Shown here one piece after another: positions 1-10,665 of a DNA stretch of 64,000 bases. The translations under genes were made by a program, and so were the position numbers. Source of the stretch: Asterias rubens (lineage: Eukaryota > Echinodermata > Asteroidea > Forcipulatida > Asteriidae). The notes under the pieces are model-generated. The model searched no databases, was not told the origin of the DNA, and saw only the letters and a list, made by a program, of their open reading frames with translations. The stretch lies in contig NC_047065.1 in assembly GCF_902459465.1 (NCBI RefSeq), positions 3,344,309-3,408,308 on the forward strand, given 5' to 3'. How positions within the stretch are numbered: the stretch's first letter is position 1; every line of letters starts with the position of its first letter.

Positions 1-90
1 TTTTCACAGGTTCGACATTTTGTGCATATGTTGAGATGGATACACCAAGGTAATGAGAAGACTGGTCTTTGACAATAGAGTCCCTTTACG
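1..90. repeat. Right end of a TTAA-flanked MITE (GGCAGTGG family)
   Basis: The first 90 bases match the right arm of the palindromic element seen complete at 9581-9952, including the words TTTTCACAGG, CATATGTTGAGAT and GTCTTTGACAAT. The rest of the copy lies off the left edge. Confidence 0.7.
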
Positions 91-128
91 CCGGTTCATT
101 ATACTCCTGCAAATGGAAATGTGATATA

Positions 129-218
129 TACGAGTTTTGACGTCACATGGCTGCCCTCGCAGCGAATGTATCGCATGAGTTGAGCACATGTCAACTGGTG
201 TGACGTCAAAATTCGTAT
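129..218. repeat. Short inverted repeat with TGACGTCA in each arm
   Basis: ATACGAGTTTTGACGTCACA at 129-148 is mirrored by TGTGACGTCAAAATTCGTAT at about 199-218, giving a stem of about 20 bp around a 50-base loop. A third TGACGTCA lies at 228-235, beside the splice donor of the DEG/ENaC exon. It is probably a small non-autonomous transposon. A regulatory role is possible but unsupported. Confidence 0.5.
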
Positions 219-236
219 CGCACTAAGTGACGTCAC

Positions 237-1836
237 CTGTATGTATTGAAATTGCAGATGGTGACAGCTGGGAACACTAGACTGGTCGGGTAAACGATCT
301 CAAAGTCGACACTTTTCGCCACACTGGCGAAGAGGGCGTATCTTTCTTGCATCTGGTAAATGACGGCAAGTGATCCGACGAGTGTTGCAAGCGTCCAGAC
401 AAACCTGTCGAAGAAAAATGTATATTGACAGTACATGTAAAAACATTGTGATTAGAAGTCTACAGCGGCTTCCCTTTTATACGCATTTGAGAAAATTTCA
501 CTTCCAAATTATATGTAAACAGATAATTATATGAGGTTATTTTTTTTAGTGTAGCAGCCCGCAATTCATCATCAGTCACATCATTCATGGCTGCCCTGAC
601 TTCAGACCAACAACAGGCGAGCAGGGATTCGGAGACCTCGTCGAGGATACCATTAAGTGGTTTGAAGTCACTTTAAAGTCAGTGGACACTAATTACTAAA
701 AAATAATTATTAGCATGAAACCTTACTTGGTAACGAGTAATGGGGAGCTGTTGACAGTAAAACACATTGTGAGAAACAGCTTCCTCTATAGTAACGTAGT
801 TTTCGAGAAATAAGTAACTTCCCACAATTTTGATTTAAAAACCTCAGAATTAGATTTTGAGGTCTCGAAATGAAGCATCTGAAAACACACAACTTTGTGT
901 GACAAGGGTGTTTTTTCTTTCATTGTGATCTCGCAACTTCGACGACCAATTGAGCTCAAATTTTCACAGGTTTGTTACTTTATGCATTATGTTGAGATAC
1001 ACCAAGTGAGGAAGACTGGTCTTTGACATTTGCCTGGCAGAATCAGACATGTTCACCTTGGTCCAAAGATTAAACGAAAGGAGACGAAGGAGAAGATCAC
1101 TCTTCATACGTCACATTTTGAATCGGAGAAGCGTATTACTGCAGTCAAACAAAACCTGCCTCGAACTGCCTCTAGCTGCCGGGCAACCTCGGTAGTCTAG
1201 TTGGTAAGACACTGCTCTAGAATTGCAAGGGTCGTGGGTTCGAATCCCACCCGAGTAACATGCCTGTGATATTTTTTTCACAGGACTCAGGAAAGTACTG
1301 AGTATACAGTGCTAACACACATCGGTGTATGGGTAAAAACCAAAATTAATATTCTTTATCCCCGATGCAAATTTAACATCTGTTATATCGTTGCGGTACC
1401 CGCTGCCAAAACATAGGATTCGAACTGCCTCTAGCTGCTGGGCAACCTCGGTAGTCTAGTTGGTAAGACACTGCTCTAGAATTGCAAGGGTCGTGGGTTC
1501 GAATCCCACCCGAGTAACATGCCTGTGATCACAGGACTCGGGAAAGATACAGTGCTAACACACATCGGTGTATGGGTAGAAACCAAAATTAATAAAACCT
1601 TACCTCCGAAGCTGACTGGATTGGTTGTTCACAAGGTATTTGATACCGGTAAGTCCCACGGCATCTTGCACAGTCGACGACCACGTAGCGAGGAATTGTC
1701 TGCCGTACTTTCGCCAAGCCAGCCCGCCTGGATGTTTCGCCTTGTCCCGCTCGGACTGTCGTAAAGCATCCTTGTCCACATTTGCCGCATTTTGGACATC
1801 AATAGATTCATCCTGGACAGCGTGCACTTTAACCAT
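237..1836 (-). CDS. DEG/ENaC (ASIC-like) sodium channel, first two coding exons, partial
   Basis: Exons run 1836-1604 and 404-237 on the minus strand; later exons lie beyond the left edge. Exon 1 starts at ATG 1836 (MVKVHAVQDES) and gives 77 codons of cytosolic N terminus ending NNQSSQLR; its donor is AG/GTAAGG. Exon 2 follows an acceptor TTCTTCGACAG, and the split AG/G codon rebuilds Arg in phase. It encodes FVWTLATLVGSLAVIYQM, the first membrane helix, followed by YPTSLVFPAVTICNFNTYR, where FPAVTICN is the DEG/ENaC signature just after TM1. Family members are trimeric Na+ channels with two membrane spans and a large Cys-rich ectodomain; the ectodomain and TM2 are not in this window. The usual His-Gly before TM1 reads Thr-Gly here (LTGIKY). 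The gating ligand (proton, peptide or other) cannot be told from this part. Confidence 0.86.
675..1030. repeat. MITE copy in DEG/ENaC intron 1, right end truncated
   Basis: It begins TTTAAAGTCAGTGGACACT and follows the family sequence through CTTACTTGGTAACGAG and TTTTCACAGG, then breaks off at GTCTTTGACATTTG without the terminal repeat. It is a decayed member of the family at 9581-9952. Confidence 0.7.
1160..1348 (+). repeat. tRNA-derived SINE, copy 1
   Basis: The head has a pol III A box, TAGTCTAGTTGG (1193-1204), and a perfect B box, GGTTCGAATCC (1237-1247). The D stem GTCT/AGAC and T stem GTGGG/CCCAC can pair, but the anticodon stem has mismatches at both ends and the acceptor stem is poor. 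This is therefore a SINE head and not a working tRNA gene. The body runs through CACAGGACTC and ACACACATCGGTGTATGGGT to AAAATTAAT. Confidence 0.8.
1419..1593 (+). repeat. tRNA-derived SINE, copy 2
   Basis: This is a second copy about 260 bp after the first, in the same orientation and with the same lead-in (TCGAACTGCCTCTAGCTGC). The A box is at 1452-1463 and the B box at 1496-1506. Its tail AAAATTAAT ends about ten bases from the splice donor of DEG/ENaC exon 1 (GT at 1603-1602, minus strand). The pair may come from local duplication and not from two insertions. Confidence 0.8.
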
Positions 1837-2779
1837 TTTTGTTTTCGGTTTTATTGTTGAAGCATATACAAGAATAGCTATACAGCTCTCGCCGGCAATG
1901 GATATACTCCTTTAAAGTACCAGTATACATTCACTATAGAAGTGCGTTATGCAAAGAGGCAATAATAATTTTGCTCGGGAAAAAAAAAACCTCCGGAAGT
2001 TCTCTAATTACAAGTATGCACTTTAGTTTCTTTACACTACGTCAACAAATTATACCTCCATTATATCGATTACCACTAGACGGTCACTTTAAATGCTGCA
2101 TCATTAATGGTTTCGAGTACAATATTTTGTGGCGACTTACATCTTGGACTTAACAATCCAAGATGTCCAAGACTGCAATAGCAGTATGGGGAGTCGGGTC
2201 TACACTGCGTGCCCCGAAATTCCCGGGGCCCAATTTCATAAAGCTGTTATAAGCAGACCGTAAGGCCTAACTAGCAAATTTCTTGGCTAAGCAATAAATT
2301 ACCGTGGTACCACTCACATCATTGGTAACTGTATGGTGTTCTGGATTGTAACCTATATACTTGCTAAGCAGCAGTTTTTTTTTTGTCAACGGAGCTTGAT
2401 TTGAAGGGGAAAACCCAAATAAACACTCATCTTCGAATAATTATTTGTACTAATGTTTTCCTTTCTCGTGCGTTTCTTTATTTATCAAAAGCAAAAGTAA
2501 TAATTATGAAAAATGTGTATGTAAATACACATACCTTGGTAACATTTCCTATAATTGAAAATACTACGTGATTCTTTGCTTTAGATATTTGAGAACTACG
2601 ATTTATAGACTTAACGGATGGACAACAGTTATTTTTGTGACATGTATTCAAATTAGCTTAATAAACATTCTTTTGGCGATTTTTGAAAATTGAGTTAATA
2701 GTCCCATTTTTAGCCAGTATTTCAGCAGCTTTAGCACGGGGGGTGCGTACAGATTTGTTGGTAAAGAGCCGATCCGTTT
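1837..2779. other. Intergenic DNA between DEG/ENaC and the next gene
   Basis: I see no coding signal. 2226-2378 is the left part of an element with ends like GGCCCAATTTCATA, full copies of which are at 14029-14274 and 43195-43437. TTTATT at 2477-2482 would read AATAAA on the minus strand, about 300 bases past the stop of the gene at 2780-5944, and is a possible polyadenylation signal for it. Confidence 0.4.
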
Positions 2780-5700
2780 CTACCATTTCTGTTCGATTCC
2801 TTTAGCCCGATTCTCCACTTTGTTGTATGGGTTGTAGGGATACGTAAGTGTTACTGTCCGTGACAAAGGGCCTCGGTGCGCGAAGTTCTTCGTCGTGTAC
2901 TCTTTGGTGGCGAATGGTCTGTAAAGAAGCAGATTTGGTTTTCTGAAGTTAGTAGACTGATGATGGGAATCAATTAATTGTACGCAAGTGGCGAAGTTCC
3001 TGTTTATGGTGACTGTCTGCCCGAGCTCTGATATTTTAGGGGTACAAAATTGCGTATGTTTTACAGACCGCTTGTGTGTGACGTCTCAGACGAGATACCT
3101 TCCATTCAACATGTATCATAGTGACTGGGATAGCCTTCTTAATACACTTGCAGCAAATTGTTAAGCATCAACGCTGCGTAAGGGGCTGTTTGGAATTGGT
3201 GCATGAGAACTTCTAAGCAAGGTTTGTGTGTGCTTAGCAAGTTTTTGGTACTTAAATGGTTTATGAAATTAGGCACAGAAGTATATCGCCACAATCCAAA
3301 TCAAAAGTTCGCCCTCTCCAACTCAGTTTCTGGTTGATTGTAAATCAATATTTGAATATTCATTAGCACTAACTCAAGGGATTGTATACAGACCTGTAGC
3401 TTGATTTCATGGTTGTCATTGTTCGTAGATCAAGAAGACGGCTGGTTTCCATGGCAACATTATGTGGCGATCTTGGCACGTAACCAGCGTAACCGGGACA
3501 CTTGCGCACACTGGAAACGAAACGTCAAATAAAAAGCAATTTAACTAGATAAATTTTTAAGATCCATGGGTGGGATCCATTTATGGCCCCTTAAAAAACA
3601 AGGCATTTCTGTCGCATTTATTACTGCTAGAATTAGTCATCCTTTAGCCTACCTGTTTTACTTTTCCCGTGTAGAATTTAACCTTCTCATTATAGGCCAA
3701 ATGGCTTTAAAATGACAGAAAATGAACCACTTTTTCGCGCTCAGTTTTCGTGAAACCCTTTTTTATTTAATTTGCACGTTTGACTTACAACATTGAAGAC
3801 AGTTTATCTTCGCTTCCCATCATAGCAATCTTCTCGTCAAGAGATATGTTCGCTGTTTTTGTGGGAGGTTGGCTGTAAAAAGTAAAAACAAAATTGTTGA
3901 AAAGCAAAACAGCATTGATAATATGCGGAAAAGAAACACTGTACAAAAGTGCTGTTTTTAAAGGAACACGTTGCTCTGGATCGGTCGAGTTGGTCTTTAA
4001 AAAGCGTTTGTAACCGATTGGTATAAAATGCATTATGATTAGAAAGATGTTGTAAAAGTAGAATACAATGATCCACTCAAACATGCCTCGAAATTGCACG
4101 GCCATAAATGGCCGACCGTGTTAGGTTGCACAGTAAAAGGAAAACCACGCAATTTCGAGGCTCACTTGTGTGGATTGTTGTATTCTACTTTTAAAACATC
4201 TTTCCAACTGTATATGCATTTTATAAAAAACGGTTACAAACGCTTTTTATAGACCAACTCGTCCGATCCAAGGCAACGTGTTCCTTTAAGAATATAGGGC
4301 CAATTTAATTTAACCCTGTTCATACACAGGTTGCCGAGCACACAAATTATGGATAAAAAAAAAAAAAATAATGTATGATTGTACCCCTGATGCAAATTTA
4401 TCATTCCTCAGAAAAATCTTATTTAGCAAAAACGGGTTAGCAACCATCATTCCATTAAACGTTTACGTTGTTGCAACTGGTGCCTAAAAAACTAAGGTTT
4501 TATAAAGTTTGCAACATGTGTATCAACCAAGAGTAGTGTTCACTCTGTAGTCAAGGGCCACTTGTAAAAGAGCTAAAGGGGAAGTAAGACTCTCACAGAA
4601 ACTCACTTTGTGTATTTTAACAACCTGTCTGCATTTAACATGGTCTTGCCGATCTGTCGGCTGCTGACATTTTTCCCCACATGGGGGCGTGACTGAAGTC
4701 TATCCCACAGGGGAACCACCCGTTGCCACGGACGCTCATTGGCGTCGTATCTCATTGGTCGAGACATGATGACATCAGACTTCTGCTCAAGGGTTGAGTT
4801 TGGCGGATCGATCTGAAATCAGATTGGAGTATTTGTGTCGATCAAAAAGGATTCTAACTGAAACAGTTCTATATGTTTGTTAGAAATCACATCTTTCTCA
4901 AAAACTACGTTTTTTAGAAATTACCAATTGCGTCCAGTGTCTTTGATGGATAATTTTCTCTACAACAAAACAAGAGGACGAAGTGACACTCTTACTTCAG
5001 AAACCTCGAGACAGCCTTCTTTAGCAGCCTCTTTGCTGGTCGTTTTCCAGTGATAGGATCGACACAGTTCCTCCACCCACCCTTCCTCGACCTCCTCCGG
5101 GTAGCCGTCTGCACAGTGCGGCACCACCGGGGGCAACGGCTCGTTGAGCCCCTTGAGAGGTGGCTCTTGTTCCTCTGGTGTTCTCGGACGTTTCTGGCGA
5201 AATTTAGGCTGGATTTTTGGTGCTTTGATCTGAAGATGGCTTGTGAATTCCTGGGGAGGCGGTGCACGGACGATCGGCTTATCTGTAAAAGGCCTAAAAA
5301 GCAATATTAACATCTTTATAACAAAATATGAGTTTAAGATATATTATAATGATTGAAAACTGAAATAAATACTGTGTAAGATGCATTTTACTATTAAATA
5401 TTCTTCTAATTTGTTTACAAATCCCTGCAAAATTGCCCCAAACAAGGCTTCGAGCCACTTAAAGTACTGTCTTTTTAAAGTTCGCCCACATAGTAAAAGC
5501 CACTCTTGTCGATTACTGCAACAAGGGATATACAAATTGTAGCTGGAGTGGTGTTGCAAGTAGACACAATATTTAGTGGTGAGCTCCCCTTATGAAAGTG
5601 TTCATTATTGGATTGTATCGAGCCTAGTCTTGACTGAGTCTATTAACATTTCAACAACACACTAAAAGTGAAGAGCTTATTAGAGGGGAATTTCTGGTAT

Positions 5701-5944
5701 CACACACTCACTTGATATCAGGAAGGAGGACCTGCCACGTGCCTTTCTCCCACTGCCGAGTGGGGCCGGCGGGAGATATTGGGAATTTCCTCGGCGGTAG
5801 TTTAGGCTCTTCCCGAAGCTGGATAGCGGGCACTTGATGAAACTTGATGGGCGGGAGGAACGAGCTGTGAAGTGGATAGCCTATACGGTACGTGGTAGAC
5901 GCGCCCGTGTTGAAGACGTTTTCCATCCCTACTCGATTGTTCAA
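2780..5944 (-). CDS. Unrecognised 291-aa Pro/Trp-rich protein, four coding exons
   Basis: Exons on the minus strand: 5944-5712, 5293-4996, 4812-4607 and 2918-2780. Coding lengths of 233, 298, 206 and 139 nt sum to 876 nt, with all junctions GT-AG and in phase (phases 2, 0, 2). The protein starts MNNRVGMENVFNTGASTTYR and ends NKVENRAKGIEQKW. Exon 2 must use the acceptor TTTTTAG at 5296-5294; the CAG eleven bases further on would put a stop in frame. The protein has no signal peptide or membrane helix. It is rich in Pro, Trp, Arg and Lys, with motifs such as TRQWEKGTWQVLLPD, RPWQRVVPLWDRLQ and TLTYPYNPYNK. Short basic, Pro- and Tyr-rich proteins of this style occur among sperm and ciliary microtubule inner proteins, but I cannot name a family. 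Confidence 0.8.
3958..4289. repeat. TTAA-flanked MITE (AGGAACACGTTGCC family)
   Basis: The left end reads TTAAAGGAACACGTTGC and the right end GGCAACGTGTTCCTTTAA. The two arms are near-reverse complements meeting around GGCCGACCGTGTTAG. It sits in intron 3 of the gene at 2780-5944. The 106-codon minus-strand ORF at 3785-4105 lies mostly inside it. Confidence 0.85.
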
Positions 5945-6700
5945 TAATCGAAAGTTAAGTGATGATAGGCATGTTTCCCTCTTTGGAAGAAGACGATTTA
6001 TGTGAAACTACTTCCGTAAAAAGTTTATGTTACTACGTATGCAGAACAGTGCGACATCCTGAGTTGTAGCAATACGGACGCGTCATAAACTCTCAGCCAA
6101 TCAGCAAGTGGCAATATTGAGTGACCTCATTACACGCATTGTTACGTCATTAAACAAACTTGACACCTCGACAACGCGTGCTGATACGCGGACTGCGTAT
6201 GTCGTCATGAAGCATTCAGCTGTGAAATCGGGGCGGCCGCGCATTTTTGTTCACTTTCGTCGAGAGAGGTGTGTCAGGCTCGATCCTCATCAAAGCTGTG
6301 TTATTTACAAATATCAACAAAAACTTTTGATTCTGAGAGCACTCAAGAGTTGGAGAACGTTTGTAAAAGTCATGTCCAGATATCAAACTCTCATGATAAA
6401 TCGTCCTACAAAACTAGCTCAACGAAACTCAAGCTAAAGGTCTCATGTCAAATTGTTGAAAACTTAGGGAATCGGGGCATACTTTTCGATGGACCGGGAC
6501 AAGACTTGGGTCAAGACTGAACATCAGTGAAAACTAACCCCACACTAGTAGGGGTTTAGTTGCGGACAGTTTTGAAACAATAGAAAGCTAAGGCTTACAT
6601 GCAATCCTTGCCTTTTCAAATGACTGTTAAATGACATTCTTTAAAATTGTTATACTTTTGCCACAACGATTAGTTATGTCTGAAGGTTTAAAATAAATAC
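5945..6700. other. Intergenic DNA, no gene seen
   Basis: This holds the 5-prime flank of the minus-strand gene at 2780-5944 and then unique sequence. The longest ORF (6108-6437) has no splice context or recognisable motif. Confidence 0.4.
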
Positions 6701-7597
6701 TTAAGAGTCAGTTCAGGTAAATAATTGACATAGTTGCTCACGGTCAAAAAATGATTTTTTTTTTATACTTTGTGGGTGGAAGGGCCTTGGGGTGAAGTAA
6801 ACAAAATTGCATTTTCAATTCTATATATAGCCCGTTGCCATGGTTACGGCTCATTTTGTTTTTTGGCCATTTTAGGCCGATTTTGAGGTCTGAAAAACTG
6901 TTTTTTAGCTCCTTTACAACTCAACCCCACCAAAATGCAACATTATTTCAAAAAACCTTTTATATCACTACAAAGTATCATCCTTGGCCTTCCTTGAGAA
7001 AAAAATGTGAAAGACCCTTAAAAAGGCATTTTTCACGTTTTGGGGAAAAAAGTCTAGTTTTGAGGCAGTACTGTCACAAAAGGATACAACTGCCCAAGTT
7101 TTTGACACCAGATATGGAAAGACCAATGTTGGTCCTAATCACAGCCGAAAGGAACATTTTCTGAGACCCCTGGCAAGTTGACATTTTGGGGTCCAAAAAT
7201 AGGGTAAAAATTTCGATTTTGCAATAAAAACATACTGTAATGCATGATGCAAAAATAGCACAAGGGTGATATTTAAAGCAATACTTTTTTTTCTCAAGGA
7301 AGGCCAAGGATGATACTTTGTAGTGATATAAAAGGTTTTTTGAAATAATTTTGCATTTTAGTGGGGTGGAGTTGTACATATGAGCTAAAAACCAGTTTTT
7401 CAAACCCCAAAATTAGCCTAAAATGGCAAAAAAACAAAATGAGCCGTAACCATGGCGGCAACGGGCTATATATAGAATCGAAAAAATGCAATTTTGTTTA
7501 CTTGCACCCCAAGGCCCTTCCACCCACAAAGTATAAAAAAAGTAAATTTTTTGACCGTGAGCAACTATGTCAATTATTTACCTGAACTGACTCTTAA
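6701..7597. mobile_element. 897-bp fold-back element with about 330-bp inverted arms
   Basis: The left end TTAAGAGTCAGTTCAGGTAA and the right end TTACCTGAACTGACTCTTAA are perfect inverted repeats. The arms stay similar for about 330 bases: ACTTTGTGGGTGGAAGGGCC is mirrored by GGCCCTTCCACCCACAAAGT, and the word CTATATATAG occurs in both. The spacer is about 240 bases. No intact transposase is seen. TTAA at both ends suits a TTAA-targeting (piggyBac-type) origin. Confidence 0.85.
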
Positions 7598-9580
7598 AAC
7601 ATAGGGAAGGTAACAAAAGAGGATTATGCTTACGCGATTTAGGTTACCAGTAGAAATACTGTGTCGCAAGTACCATTTATAACTGGTATCCTGCTCGCTC
7701 TTGCTTAGCAGAAATTGTCAAGCAAACCGTTCTGTTCTAAGCAGGTCTGCTTCAGCAACTTTACCGTCTCACAGGGGAGTGTTTTAAAAAAGTGAACTAA
7801 ACATGAAACTTGTGATCATCTTTACATTATGTTTAATCAAAAACTCCTTTTAAAATATCATCCAAACAAACATAATTTCCTTCCTGCAATCGACATTATT
7901 ATGTTAGCTTTGTACACAAGTAAACAATGCACTTTAAATTCACAGAGACAGAAAACACACCTTTGAACAACCCAGCTATTGTCTAAATACTAAATAATCG
8001 GAGCTAGATATTGCTAATAAAAATAACAACGTTGCAAAGATGCGGATCGCTCTGTTGTATGTGGTTGAGTTACAGTAACTAGGTCTAAGCATTTTTGTTT
8101 TTACTGAACCTGAAGAAAAAGTTGAACTAAATTTGTGTTTAGCCAACAGTTTTTTAAAGAAAAATTGGATTCACTGGAAACATTCTTTTTCGAATCTCGG
8201 TTAGAATGAGAATTTATGCACATCAGATGGCGAAGAAATAATGACGAGCTGCAAACTCAGAAACTAAACCATTGGACAAAAGTTATCAAAACTTACGTGA
8301 GGAAAAGCTATATGCCTGGGCGGAACTGTTGGTGGGTTATCAATTAATAAACTAGAAAAATCACAATTTGACTGTTTCCTGTTTAAAAAAAACTTACAAA
8401 TTCCCAGCATTTTATGATAAATCACAAGTGTACACATATTATACAATGTACAAAGTTGTTACAATATTTAACAATTAGTGCAAATAACACTGCATGAACT
8501 TATATTTTCTTCGTTTGTGGAAATTATAAAATTTACAGTGCAAGACAAGTTCTACAGTGCACTAAAAACAGCAAAATCAAAGGTTTTAAAGGAGGTTCAT
8601 ACATTTTTGCCTTAAAACCACTTCTGTTCCACAGTTTTATGCTTTACTGGGATCCACAATTTTGACCGAGTTCACAGTGAAGAATGTATAAACACAGAGT
8701 TGACTAACATCTTAAAATACAATGGCTTGGTAATCATTCTTAAAATTATGGTTAATTAAAAAAATTACTGTTTATACGTTTGGAAACCACTTGGTTCAGG
8801 TTACAATAGTACAAACTTTAAAGCATTTTGAGAATCATTTCACTTCAAATATTGTAGTTATTGCAAAAAGAAGAAAGGCATACTTCCCAAAAACCAAAGG
8901 CATTATTTGCCTTAAAACCACTTCTGTTCCACAGTTTTATGCTTTACTGGGATCCACAATTTTGACCGAGTTCACAAAGTGAAGAATGTATAAACACAGA
9001 GTTCACTAACATTAGCAGAGGGAAGGAGGGCGCTTGAAACAACAGCAGGCTATGTACAATACAATGCTATCAGTAATACACGGTCTGGGTTAATTTTTGT
9101 ACAAAATCAGGGTATCACATCAAAAAGATGTCAGACTAATTAGTAAAATACACAGATCAACACTAACAAAACGTAATTCAGACATAAATAACAAAACAAC
9201 AAAACACAAACATAATGTAAAGTAAATTGATCCACAATATTAAATAAGCTTGAATCAACAACATTTTGCCTTATGGTCAAAATTTTATAGAGGCATGTGC
9301 AAACTAATACTGAAAGAATTACAGCCATTACCCTGGAGCATTTCTCTGGTAACTTTTCCCAAATCAGTCAAGATCAGTTGACGGTAGGTGGAAGGACCCG
9401 AAAAACATTTTCTTTTTAAATAATTGTATAAGATCATAAGATGGTCCTTCAAGGCACTGAATCCAGCTTATTAAAAGGAAAACAAGAAGCGAATCTAACC
9501 GATATAGTACGACATTTAGGCCTCTATTTGTGGTAATTACATGTTCAAGTAGTTGTATTGAGTAGAGAAGTCGGAACTCC
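7598..9580. other. AT-rich intergenic DNA with a local duplication
   Basis: A block of about 100 bp at 8609-8709 (TTGCCTTAAAACCACTTCTG onward) is repeated at 8907-9009, about 298 bp later, differing by a few bases. Around 7700-7770 are fragments of the CTTAAGCAG-rich element. No gene is seen. Confidence 0.5.
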
Positions 9581-9952
9581 TTAAAGGCAGTGGACACTAT
9601 TGGCAATTACTCAAAATAATTATTAGCATAAAACCTTTCTTGGTAACGAGTAATGGGGAGAGGTTGATGGTATAAAACATTGTGAGAAACGGCTCCCTCT
9701 GAAGTGCCATAGTTTTTGAGAAAGAAGTAATTTTCCACGAATTTGATTTCGAGACCTCAGATTAAAAACTTGAGGTCTCGAAATCAACAATCTAAACGCA
9801 CACAACTTCGTGTGACAAGGTTTTTATCTCGCAAGTTCGATGACCGATTGAGCTCAAATTTTCACAAGTTTGTTATTTTATACATATGTTGAGATACACC
9901 AACTGTGAAGGCTTGTCTTTGACAATTACCAATAGTGTCCACTGTCTTTAAA
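9581..9952. repeat. Full-length TTAA-flanked MITE (GGCAGTGG family)
   Basis: This is a reference copy of the commonest repeat in the window. It starts TTAAAGGCAGTGGACACTAT and ends ATAGTGTCCACTGTCTTTAA, is about 370 bp long, and has extra internal palindromes around CGAGACCTCAGATT/TTGAGGTCTCG. No coding capacity. Related copies are at 29090-29476, 47897-48273, 48274-48656, 54062-54435 and 54436-54816. Confidence 0.85.
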
Positions 9953-10665
9953 TAATTGTATAAGATTATCCTTCCATGCAGTGGATCATGTTTTTTTCAA
10001 GGAAAACAAGAATCATATCCAGCCTTTCTGAAATGAGATAGTGTGTCAATTAGACATCTGTTTGTGGCAATTAGTCAGATCTCCTTTAGAATGAAAATTG
10101 TATATTCAAATCTTTTTCATGTTCACTCTGAAAAACTGGTTTCTACAACCAAACAAAATAATGACCTCAACAATGCATGCCCAAATTTGTGGCTCTGCTT
10201 ACTGTAGGACTCTGCCTTAGCTTGCGATCACCACTCTTTGCTTACAGGGCAAGCACCAAATTACTGAGGTAGCAGTGTAAGCAAAGAATGCTTAGCAACA
10301 TTGACTCTGCTGTGGACAAGCAGAAATTTCCTGCTAACCTTTGAGATATGTATGACGTAAGCATGTTAATTCCTGCTTTCGTAAGCACCCATTCTTTGTT
10401 GATCATAATTAAGCAGAGCCATGAAACTGGGACTTGATCTATCCCCTCGCAGGTAAGATTTCAAGACATTATTTGAAGAAAAAAAAGAAAGAAAAAAAAG
10501 AAAGAAGTAATGACCAATTAATAAAACAATGGAACAAAATTAACGAGGTGTACATATTTGAAAAGAAAAATTAATAACATCAACGATGACAGGGACACTA
10601 CACCACAGAGACATCTTTAAAAAATAATATCCACATATCTATGTATTTCAGCCAATTATATGCGG
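9953..10665. other. Intergenic DNA downstream of TPX2
   Basis: About 10180-10440 is a decayed inverted-repeat element (CTCTGCTTA ... TTAAGCAGAG). A purine run at 10475-10510 (GAAAAAAAAGAAAG type) precedes the end of TPX2. No other gene is seen. Confidence 0.4.

Noticed and set aside
1190-1518. Two tRNA genes with AGA-type anticodon
   Set aside because: A and B boxes are good, but the anticodon stem is mismatched at both ends, the acceptor stem is poor, and a serine tRNA would need a long variable arm. The shared tails show SINE copies.
3785-4105. 106-codon minus-strand ORF with hydrophobic stretches (FEWIIVFYFYNIFLIIMHFI)
   Set aside because: It lies mostly inside the inverted-repeat element at 3958-4289 and in the intron of another minus-strand gene.
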